Of a DNA stretch of 6,599 bases, positions 1 through 5,348 are shown piece after piece. Under the pieces are notes generated by a model that searched no databases, was not told where the DNA came from, and saw only the letters and a program-made list of their open reading frames with translations. This DNA comes from Treponema sp. (GTDB lineage: Bacteria; Spirochaetota; Spirochaetia; Treponematales; Breznakiellaceae). The stretch covers positions 1 through 6,599 of the forward strand of contig JAITHH010000205.1 of assembly GCA_031280065.1 (NCBI GenBank), written 5' to 3'. Numbering within the stretch: the stretch's first letter is position 1; the number at the start of each line of letters is the position of its first letter. The translations under genes were made by a program, and so were the position numbers.

Positions 1-1
1 A

Positions 2-280
2 ATAGATATAAGTCCGTATGTGGATGTGATAATGAGGGCGAACGCGGAACGCCTGAAGGAGGTATTGATGAAAAATCCGACATTAGAGCAGGTTCTGGAC
101 GAACTGGGCATTACCGCGAGGGCGGAAGCACGCGGTGAAGCACGCGGTGAAACGCGCGGTAAATCTGAGGGGATGGCCTTGGGTGAAGCACGAGGGATAG
201 CGCAGGTGCTCGATCTGCTGAAGAGCGGTAAACCCCCGGAGGAAATCCTCCAGCTTTATAGCGAGGCCGCAGCTTACTAG
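2..280 (+). CDS. C-terminal part of Rpn/PD-(D/E)XK nuclease-like protein (5' end outside window)
   Basis: The frame is open from base 2 to the TAG at 278-280 with no in-frame stop upstream, so this is the last 92 codons of a gene that starts before the window. A GTG at base 20 could in principle start it, but no ribosome binding site precedes it and the frame runs on upstream. The visible protein has a helical stretch (YVDVIMRANAERLKEVLMK), then N-P-T-L-E-Q-V-L-D-E-L-G. A charged low-complexity segment of E-A-R-G/E-T-R-G/E-A-R-G units follows, then a short helical tail (AQVLDLLKSGKPPEEILQLY). Such tails with repeated (E/K)-(A/G)-x-G units are typical of Rpn-family recombination-promoting nuclease/putative transposase proteins, which are often multicopy in treponemes. 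The catalytic domain is not in view, so the family is inferred from the tail only. It is convergent with dus. Confidence 0.5.
   Translation: MDISPYVDVIMRANAERLKEVLMKNPTLEQVLDELGITARAEARGEARGETRGKSEGMALGEARGIAQVLDLLKSGKPPEEILQLYSEAAAY
125..160 (+). repeat. 12-bp in-frame tandem repeat (three units)
   Basis: GAAGCACGCGGT occurs at 125-136 and again exactly at 137-148. A third unit, GAAACGCGCGGT, at 149-160 differs at two bases. A related unit, GAAGCACGAGGG, recurs at 184-195. Each unit encodes E-A/T-R-G. Since the unit is 12 bp, gain or loss of copies keeps the reading frame and changes only the length of the charged linker. Confidence 0.85.
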
Positions 281-354
281 GGATTGATAGAAACATCAAG
301 GGGATTTTATCAGAATTCAGCCGAACCCAAGATGCGCCATCCGTGGACTGCGGG

Positions 355-445
355 GCGGTCGCGTAGCCAAGCCCTCCGGGGGAACCGGGGGGCGCAAACC
401 TGCGGTTCGATAACCCCCCGGCGGGGGTACAGGGGCGGAGCCCCC
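355..445 (+). repeat. GC-rich double-hairpin dispersed repeat, copy 1
   Basis: This stretch matches 6406-6480 in the same orientation. The shared elements in order are GCGG, AGCCAAGCC, TCCGGGGG, a GGGGGG/CCCCC hairpin, GCGGGGGT and GGGGCGGA followed by CCCCC. The first hairpin pairs CCGGGGGG (385-392) with CCCCCCGG (414-421) around a 21-base loop. The second can pair GGGGC (432-436) with GCCCC (440-444), or GGGGG (423-427) with CCCCC (441-445). The copy ends six bases from the dus stop codon. No T-run follows either hairpin on either strand, so it is not a standard intrinsic terminator, although it could act as a transcript 3' end or processing site for the two convergent genes. It resembles REP-like elements in character, but I do not recognise the family. 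Confidence 0.8.
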
Positions 446-451
446 TTCCCC

Positions 452-1384
452 TTATCGAGTCTCCGCCCCGGCTCCCCGAAAATACTCCCGCCACACCCGC
501 TCCATCCCCGCAAGACCCGTTTCCCGGTTGAGGAGCGTCTTCAAATACGTCCCCCAGGTCAGGTTGTCGCAGAAATAACTGAAGAAACGCCGGGCCCGCG
601 AACAGTGGAATTCCGGGGGCTGATAACGGGCAAGCAGTTCCAGGAAACGGCAGCCGGTCTCCTCGATAGCGGGCGCCCCGCTCACCCCGTTCCGCGCCTC
701 GGCGAACAGCCACGGGCGCCGTACCGCCCCCCGGCCCGCCATCACCGCGTCCCAGGGCCCTTCAGCCCGGCGGGCCAGCTCTTCGGCGCTGATTATGTCC
801 CCGTTCCCCGCCACGGGGATGCGGAGCGCGGCGCGGAGGGCCGCCACGTATTCCCAGCGGGCCCAGCGCTTGAACTTCTCCCGGGCCGTCCGGGGGTGCA
901 GGGTGATGAATTCAACCCCCTCGTCTTCCAAGCGGCGGCAGAAGCGGATAAGATAGTCAAGGTCGTCTTCCATGCCGATCCGCAGCTTGACGCTCAGACG
1001 ATGCGCGGTCCGCGCCCTGACCATCTGGACGAGTGCTCCCGCCCGGTCGATAGAGGCCATCCAGCGGACTCCCGCGCCGGTCCGGGTAATCGCCGGGGCC
1101 GAGCAGCCCATATTCAGGTCCACGCCGGCGCACTCGTACCGGTTCAGCAGGGCCGCGGCCCGGGCGATCTGATCCGCGTCCGCCCCCATGAGCTGATAGA
1201 CCACGCGGTCAGGGCAGGGGCCGGCGTCGAGATACCACGCTTCAAAAGGCCCCTTGGCCAGAAGCGCCCCGGCGCTGATCATCTCGGTAAAATACCGGTC
1301 GCAGCCGCCGAAATCTTCTATTAACTCGCGCAGCGCCCGGTGGCTTAATTCGGCCATCGGGGCCAGCATAAAAAGCGCCGCCAT
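452..1384 (-). CDS. dus: tRNA-dihydrouridine synthase (DUS family)
   Basis: This flavoenzyme uses FMN and NAD(P)H to reduce specific uridines in the tRNA D-loop to dihydrouridine in the cytoplasm. The 310-residue product has the family landmarks on a TIM-barrel layout. LAPMAELSHRALRELI lies near the N-terminus, and NMGCS carries the likely catalytic Cys at about residue 94. VKLRIG has the FMN-contacting Lys at about 133, LHPRT the conserved His at about 163, GNGDI lies at about 193-197, and AGRGA (FMN phosphate loop) at about 216-220. The usual Pro after the Cys is Ser here. The length is close to the 310-340 typical of the family. I chose the ATG at 1382-1384 because the conserved LAPM follows a few residues later. 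A second ATG at 1367-1369 also works, and neither has a good Shine-Dalgarno. The open frame extends further upstream but through non-homologous sequence overlapping cheY. Which Dus subfamily (A, B or C) it belongs to cannot be settled by eye. Confidence 0.9.
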   Translation of the reverse strand: MAALFMLAPMAELSHRALRELIEDFGGCDRYFTEMISAGALLAKGPFEAWYLDAGPCPDRVVYQLMGADADQIARAAALLNRYECAGVDLNMGCSAPAITRTGAGVRWMASIDRAGALVQMVRARTAHRLSVKLRIGMEDDLDYLIRFCRRLEDEGVEFITLHPRTAREKFKRWARWEYVAALRAALRIPVAGNGDIISAEELARRAEGPWDAVMAGRGAVRRPWLFAEARNGVSGAPAIEETGCRFLELLARYQPPEFHCSRARRFFSYFCDNLTWGTYLKTLLNRETGLAGMERVWREYFRGAGAETR

Positions 1385-1441
1385 GATAAATGATAATACA
1401 ATACCGCCGTGATACCGATAAGATAGAATAGGATAAAGCCC

Positions 1442-1470
1442 TTGACTTACTATGGTCTTTGCCATAGAAT
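1442..1470 (+). promoter_or_regulatory. Sigma70-type promoter of cheY
   Basis: TTGACT (1442-1447) and TAGAAT (1465-1470) are separated by exactly 17 bp, each one mismatch from the -35 and -10 consensus. Transcription would start near 1477, giving a leader of about 24 bases that consists mainly of the cheY ribosome binding site. Confidence 0.7.
1450..1467. promoter_or_regulatory. Inverted repeat (possible operator) inside the cheY promoter
   Basis: CTATGG (1450-1455) and CCATAG (1462-1467) are perfect inverted arms around a 6-bp centre (TCTTTG). The dyad fills the spacer between the -35 and -10 boxes and overlaps the first three bases of the -10. That is where a repressor would block polymerase. 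No regulator is assigned; the role is inference from position and symmetry. Confidence 0.45.
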
Positions 1471-1487
1471 TGAGGAAAGAAGAGGAG

Positions 1488-1492
1488 AGGAG
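1488..1492 (+). promoter_or_regulatory. cheY ribosome binding site
   Basis: AGGAG at 1488-1492, within a purine-rich run (1475-1492), sits 8 bases before the ATG at 1501. It fixes that start over the internal in-frame ATG at 1528. Confidence 0.75.
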
Positions 1493-1500
1493 CGTGCCGC

Positions 1501-1938
1501 ATGGTAGCAAAGAGTGATATACCCAATATGAATGATAAACCGCCTGAAGGGCAAAAACCCGACGGAGGAGCATACCGGGTTCTCGTGGTGGACGATTCCA
1601 TGTTTATTGCCAAACAGCTTGGTCAGATTTTTACGTCGGAAGGTTTTGAGGTCGCGGAAACCGCTGCGGACGGCGCTCAGGGCGTCGACAAGTACAAAGG
1701 ACTGCACCCCAATATCGATTTGGTTACCATGGACATCACCATGCCGGTTATGGATGGCGTTACCGCCCTGGAGAAAATCCTCGAATTTGACAAGGACGCG
1801 AAGGTCATCATGGTCAGCGCCCTGGGTAAAGAGGACGTGGTAAAAAAATGCCTCATGATGGGAGCAAAAAGTTATATTGTAAAACCCCTGGATCGCCGAA
1901 AAGTTCTGGAGCGGGTGGTGTCCGTGCTTAAACGCTAA
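1501..1938 (+). CDS. cheY: CheY-like single-domain response regulator
   Basis: The 145-residue protein is one receiver domain (about residues 25-145) with no output domain, as in chemotaxis CheY. The acidic pocket is D31-D32 in VLVVDDS, and the phosphoacceptor is D78 in TMDITMPVMDG. S106 in MVSALG is the Ser/Thr switch residue, and K128 in YIVKPL is the conserved Lys. Y125 lies at the usual aromatic switch position. When phosphorylated by CheA such proteins bind the flagellar switch and change rotation. A 24-residue polar N-terminal extension rich in Pro, Lys and Asp precedes the domain and is not part of the canonical fold. The start has a strong ribosome binding site and its own promoter. 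No cheA, cheW or cheX adjoins it, so it could instead serve another kinase. It is divergent from dus. Confidence 0.85.
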   Translation: MVAKSDIPNMNDKPPEGQKPDGGAYRVLVVDDSMFIAKQLGQIFTSEGFEVAETAADGAQGVDKYKGLHPNIDLVTMDITMPVMDGVTALEKILEFDKDAKVIMVSALGKEDVVKKCLMMGAKSYIVKPLDRRKVLERVVSVLKR

Positions 1939-2001
1939 GAGCCCGGAAATCGGGATTTTGTGGTCTATTGACCGTAAAAATCCACAAATTGAACAGGCTC
2001 T
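1938..2001 (+). other. Structured 3' region of cheY with competing hairpins
   Basis: AGAGCC (1938-1943) can pair with GGCTCT (1996-2001), and inside it TTTGTGG (1957-1963) with CCACAAA (1982-1988). These conflict with a local stem in which ATTTT (1955-1959) pairs with AAAAT (1977-1981) and GGTC (1962-1965) with GACC (1970-1973) around the loop TATT. A small CCCG/CGGG hairpin (1942-1945/1951-1954) is followed by ATTTTG. One of these may end the cheY transcript, but none has a long T-run. Confidence 0.4.
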
Positions 2002-2017
2002 AAGGCCGCGCTCCGGT

Positions 2018-2051
2018 ATATCCCGCCTGGAATATTCATACAGGCGGGTAT
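2018..2051 (+). terminator. Strong hairpin between cheY and fprA (terminator or fprA leader stem)
   Basis: CCCGCCTG (2022-2029) pairs perfectly with CAGGCGGG (2041-2048). Three more pairs extend the stem outward (ATA 2018-2020 with TAT 2049-2051) past a bulged T at 2021. The loop contains the 8-bp palindrome GAATATTC (2030-2037). The T-tail (TATTTC) is poor, so an intrinsic terminator is uncertain. The hairpin ends 31 bases before the fprA ATG and could equally be a leader element or protein-binding site. Confidence 0.45.
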
Positions 2052-2082
2052 TTCAGGTGAAGACTTATCTCTATAGGAAGTT

Positions 2083-3300
2083 ATGAAAGCTCATATTATT
2101 ACTGATTCTGTTTTTTGTCTCCATGCCGACATCGAGACAACTGACTTGTTTGAGGGTATCTGGCCCATCCCCCAGGGCGTTTCCCTCAATGCGTACGTGG
2201 TTAAGGGGGAGAAAATCGCCCTTATCGATCTGATCCGCGACTGGATTGACGCGCCCCGGCAGATTGCGGAAGCCCTGCGCTCCATCGGCATCGATTTCGG
2301 CGCGGTGGACTACCTGGTCTTGAACCACCTGGAGCCGGATCATACCGGCTGGCTGCGGGAATTCCGGGAGCAGAACCCCCGTGCCGAGATTATCGCCACC
2401 GCCAAGGGAATCAACCTGGTCAAGACTTTCTACCAGACCGAAGAAGGACTGCGGACCGTCAAAGACAGGGATACCCTGGACTTGGGAGGCGGTAAAGTCC
2501 TGACTTTCTTTGAGGCGCCCAATCTCCACTGGCCTGAAACCATGGCCACCTGGGATGGCGAATCCGGGACGCTGTTCCCCTGCGACGCCTTCGGCTCCTT
2601 CGGGGCGCTGGGAGACCGGGTCTTTGACGATGAATTTAACCAGGAGGAACACGCCTTTTTCGAGTCGGAAGCCCTTCGGTACTATTCCAACATCGTCTCT
2701 TCCTTCTCGGCCTTTGTGGAGCGGGCGGTTCAGAAGCTCAAACCGCTGAATATCCGTTGCGTGGCCCCTAGTCACGGCATCGTGTGGCGGAAGAACCCCC
2801 AAGTGATCATCGAACGGTATTTGAAGTACGCTTCCTACGCCAAGGGCCCGGCTGAACGGGAGATCGCCATCATCTGGGGCTCCATGTACGGCTATACCCG
2901 CTGGGGGCTGGACGCGGTGATACGGGGTATTGAGGAAGAGGGGACGCCCTATACCCTGCACCGGGTTCCCGACGAGAATATTTCGTATGTGCTGACCGCC
3001 GCGTATAAGAGTACGGGTTTGGTCTTGGCTATGCCCACCTATGAGTACGCTATGTTCCCGCCTATGGCCTACACGCTGGATATATTCCGCCGAAAGCATA
3101 TCACCGGTAAGACGGTTCTGCGGATCGGTTCGTGGGGCTGGGCAGGCGGCGCGAAAAAAGACTATGAGGCTGCGGTGGAGGGCCTGCGGTGGAATCACCT
3201 CGAATCTTTGGAATGGGCCGGCGCGCCGACCGAGGCGGATATGGCGGCGCTTAAAGACCGGGGCCGGGAACTTGCCCGTGCGGTGAAAGCGGCGGGTTAA
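2083..3300 (+). CDS. fprA: Class A flavodiiron protein (O2/NO reductase)
   Basis: This cytoplasmic enzyme reduces O2 to water and/or NO to N2O at a diiron centre, fed by FMN, and protects anaerobes from oxygen or nitrosative stress. The 405-residue length matches class A. The metallo-beta-lactamase-like domain (about 1-255) carries all expected diiron ligands: H82, E84 and D86 in NHLEPDH, H149 in NLHWPE, D168 in PCDAFG, and H231 in PSHGI. The flavodoxin domain (about 260-400) has GSMYGYT (266-272) as FMN phosphate loop, PTYEYAMFPPM (318-328), and SWGWAGGAKKDY (350-361). No rubredoxin or flavin reductase domain is fused, so the electron donor must be encoded elsewhere. The start has AGGAAG at 2075-2080, 2 bases from the ATG (4 if AGGA pairs), which is rather close. 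It is probably the first gene of an operon with nagA, 32 bases downstream. O2 versus NO preference cannot be read from the sequence. Confidence 0.93.
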   Translation: MKAHIITDSVFCLHADIETTDLFEGIWPIPQGVSLNAYVVKGEKIALIDLIRDWIDAPRQIAEALRSIGIDFGAVDYLVLNHLEPDHTGWLREFREQNPRAEIIATAKGINLVKTFYQTEEGLRTVKDRDTLDLGGGKVLTFFEAPNLHWPETMATWDGESGTLFPCDAFGSFGALGDRVFDDEFNQEEHAFFESEALRYYSNIVSSFSAFVERAVQKLKPLNIRCVAPSHGIVWRKNPQVIIERYLKYASYAKGPAEREIAIIWGSMYGYTRWGLDAVIRGIEEEGTPYTLHRVPDENISYVLTAAYKSTGLVLAMPTYEYAMFPPMAYTLDIFRRKHITGKTVLRIGSWGWAGGAKKDYEAAVEGLRWNHLESLEWAGAPTEADMAALKDRGRELARAVKAAG

Positions 3301-3332
3301 GGGGGAGCGCGGGGGCATCCCGTGCATTGATA

Positions 3333-4529
3333 ATGGGCAATAACCTTCCGATCTGTTTGTACAATGGAACGGTGATGACCGGCTTCGCTTCTATGGAGCG
3401 CTGCGCGGTGTTCGTGGAAGACGGCGTCGTGGCGGACGTTTTCTCGAAAAAACGGTTTGAACAAAAGCATTTCTCCCCGGACACCAAGATCATCGATGTA
3501 GGCGGGGCGTATATCGCGCCGGGATTCATTGACACCCATATCCACGGCGCGGGCGGGCATGGAACCGAGGACGCCGAGGTATGGTCCAAGAACGGGGTGG
3601 ACTCGATCATCGAGATGTCCCGGCTCTTGACCCAGTGGGGCGTTACGGCCTTTAACCCTACCTTGTACCCTTCAAACCCGGAGTCCATGCTGAACGCCGT
3701 AACCCAGATCGCCGCGGCCATAGGGCGGGAGAACGGGGCCCGGATCATGGGGCTCCACCTGGAGGGGCCGTTTATCTCTCCGGATCGCCTGGGGGTGCAG
3801 CGCCCTGAGACCGTGCGCTCGGTGGAACTTTCCTTTATGGAGGAGCTGTGGAACGCCTCCAAAGGCTCGGTGGTGAACATGACCGTGGCCCCGGAGATCA
3901 GGGGAATGCGTGAACTGGCCCTCTTCTGTATCAAGCGGGGGATTGTCCTCCAGGCGGGGCATACTGACGCCAAGTACGAAAATATGCTGGAAGGGATGCA
4001 GGCGGGGATTCTCCACTCCACTCACCTGTTCAACGCGATGAGCAAGATGGATCACCGCAACCCTAACGCGGTGGGGACCATCCTGATCCACCCTGAAATG
4101 TCCTGCGAGATCATCGCCGACGGTTTCCATGTCCACCCGGACCTCTTCAAACTGCTCCAGCGGGATAAGCCCATCGACAAGATCGTTCTGGTAACCGATA
4201 GTCTTAAACCGACCGGGCAGGAAGCGGAGCCGTTCATTGCCAATGGGGAGGAGGTGGAACTGCGGGATGGGGCGTTCCACCGGAAGAGCGATGGGGTGAT
4301 TGCCGGTTCGTGTCTGACCATGATCCAGGGGGTGCGGAATCTGGTTTCCTTCGGCTTCAGCCTGGGGGATGCGGTGAGGACCGCCAGTTCCAATCCCGCT
4401 CAGGTGATGCGCTACCGGGGCAAGGGTACGATTATTCCAGGAAATGACGCGGACCTGGTTGTTTTTGATCATAATTTTAAAATTTTGGCCGTCATTGTAG
4501 CCGGCGGGCTGAAAAGAAATCTTTTCTAA
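3333..4529 (+). CDS. nagA: N-acetylglucosamine-6-phosphate deacetylase
   Basis: NagA hydrolyses GlcNAc-6-phosphate to glucosamine-6-phosphate and acetate, the first committed step in using GlcNAc from chitin, glycans or recycled peptidoglycan. The roughly 398-residue amidohydrolase has a small N-terminal beta domain, then PGFIDTHIHG with an H-x-H (69, 71) at the barrel strand 1 position. The metal ligand E144 lies in LHLEGPFISP, H210 in QAGHTDA, H231 in STHLFNAM, and the catalytic Asp (289) in LVTDSL. Near the C-terminus SSNPAQV and GNDADLVVFD close the fold, as is usual. I prefer the ATG at 3333; a TTG at 3327 is in frame. Neither has a clean Shine-Dalgarno, only G-runs at 3301-3305 and 3311-3315, so translation may be coupled to fprA. 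nagB follows 39 bases after the stop. Confidence 0.93.
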   Translation: MGNNLPICLYNGTVMTGFASMERCAVFVEDGVVADVFSKKRFEQKHFSPDTKIIDVGGAYIAPGFIDTHIHGAGGHGTEDAEVWSKNGVDSIIEMSRLLTQWGVTAFNPTLYPSNPESMLNAVTQIAAAIGRENGARIMGLHLEGPFISPDRLGVQRPETVRSVELSFMEELWNASKGSVVNMTVAPEIRGMRELALFCIKRGIVLQAGHTDAKYENMLEGMQAGILHSTHLFNAMSKMDHRNPNAVGTILIHPEMSCEIIADGFHVHPDLFKLLQRDKPIDKIVLVTDSLKPTGQEAEPFIANGEEVELRDGAFHRKSDGVIAGSCLTMIQGVRNLVSFGFSLGDAVRTASSNPAQVMRYRGKGTIIPGNDADLVVFDHNFKILAVIVAGGLKRNLF

Positions 4530-4556
4530 GCAATGCGGGGGGTGGAACTCCCCTGG

Positions 4557-4563
4557 AAAGGAG
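4557..4563 (+). promoter_or_regulatory. nagB ribosome binding site
   Basis: AAAGGAG at 4557-4563 is 5 bases before the ATG at 4569. It argues for that start rather than the in-frame ATG at 4533, which has no such site and adds 12 residues not seen in the family. Confidence 0.8.
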
Positions 4564-4568
4564 ATAAT

Positions 4569-5345
4569 ATGCGTTTGTTAATTCATAAGGACTATGCCGA
4601 AGCAAGCCGCTGGGCCGCTCAGTACATCGCGGACCGGATCAATGCGGCGGGAAATCAGCCTTTTGTGCTGGGACTGCCTACCGGGTCCAGCCCGCTGGGT
4701 ATTTACCGCGAACTCATCGCCCTCTGCCGGGCCGGAAAAGTGTCGTTTGCCCGGACCGTCACCTTTAACATGGATGAGTACGCGGGCCTGGGGCCGGATC
4801 ACCCCCAAAGCTACCGCCGCTTCATGTGGGATAATTTCTTCTCCCATATCGACATCAGCAAACAAAACGTCCATATTCTCAACGGCCTGGCCGCTGACCC
4901 CGAAGGGGAATGTACCGCCTACGAGGAGGCGATCCGCAATGCGGGAGGCATCGATCTCTTCTTGGGAGGCATGGGCGCGGACGGGCATATCGCCTTTAAC
5001 GAGCCCGGCTCATCCCTCAGTTCCCGGACCAGGATAAAGACCCTCACCATGGATACGAAGATCGCTAACGCCCGCTTCTTTGACGGGGATGTCAGCCGCG
5101 TCCCGTCAACGGCCCTGACCGTCGGGGTCGGCACGGTGATGGACGCCCGGGAAGTGCTGATCATCGTCAGCGGCCATAACAAGGCCCGCGCTTTGAAGGC
5201 CGTGGTGGAGGAGGGGATCAGCCATATATGGACGCTTTCGTGCATCCAGATGCACCGGCGGGCGATCATCGTTTGCGACGAGGCGTCCACGGACGAATTA
5301 AGGGTAGGGACGGTACGGTACTTCAAATCAATTGAAGGGATGTAG
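4569..5345 (+). CDS. nagB: Glucosamine-6-phosphate deaminase
   Basis: NagB isomerises and deaminates glucosamine-6-phosphate to fructose-6-phosphate and ammonia, feeding the NagA product into glycolysis. The 258-residue product aligns by eye with E. coli NagB (266 residues) at a constant offset of three. The sugar-phosphate loop is [13 protein letters not shown] (34-46). FNMDEYAGL carries D69, and [11 protein letters not shown] carries the catalytic D138, H140 and E145. Residues matching the E. coli allosteric GlcNAc-6-P site are also present: S148, R155, K157, T158 and Y251. Activation by GlcNAc-6-phosphate is therefore plausible. The C-terminus ([22 protein letters not shown]) is typical. 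It lies between nagA and the hydrolase-like gene, whose ribosome binding site is inside the nagB 3' end, suggesting one transcript. Confidence 0.95.
   Translation: MRLLIHKDYAEASRWAAQYIADRINAAGNQPFVLGLPTGSSPLGIYRELIALCRAGKVSFARTVTFNMDEYAGLGPDHPQSYRRFMWDNFFSHIDISKQNVHILNGLAADPEGECTAYEEAIRNAGGIDLFLGGMGADGHIAFNEPGSSLSSRTRIKTLTMDTKIANARFFDGDVSRVPSTALTVGVGTVMDAREVLIIVSGHNKARALKAVVEEGISHIWTLSCIQMHRRAIIVCDEASTDELRVGTVRYFKSIEGM
5334..5340 (+). promoter_or_regulatory. Ribosome binding site for the NlpC/P60-like gene
   Basis: GAAGGGA at 5334-5340, inside the last codons of nagB, is 8 bases before the TTG at 5349. It supports TTG as the start and translational coupling to nagB. Confidence 0.55.
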
Positions 5346-5348
5346 CCC

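Noticed and set aside
355..445. CRISPR array or riboswitch at the GC-rich repeat
   Set aside because: There are no regularly spaced direct repeats with unique spacers, and the element lies after stop codons rather than before a gene start.
284..1324. 346-codon open frame on the plus strand opposite dus
   Set aside because: It is rich in Arg, Pro and Gly with no recognisable domain and lies over a gene with clear DUS motifs. High GC with few stop codons explains it.
1384..1437. Cluster of six GATA tetramers between dus and cheY as regulator sites
   Set aside because: The stretch is AT-rich and the spacing irregular, so chance is enough to explain it.
1385..1573. Upstream extension of dus to residue 1 of the longest open frame
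   Set aside because: The 63 extra residues would overlap the start of cheY and its promoter and match nothing in the DUS family.
2071..3327. 418-codon open frame on the minus strand, longer than fprA itself
   Set aside because: The opposite strand has all diiron and FMN motifs in order. The minus product has no family features and no ribosome binding site, so it is a shadow frame.
4511..4526. GAAAAG-AAAT-CTTTTC inverted repeat at the nagA 3' end as a terminator
   Set aside because: It is a 6-bp AT-rich stem inside the coding end with no T-run after it, and nagB with its ribosome binding site follows closely.
4533..4568. Upstream ATG for nagB adding 12 residues
   Set aside because: No ribosome binding site precedes it, whereas AAAGGAG stands 5 bases before the ATG at 4569, and family members start there.
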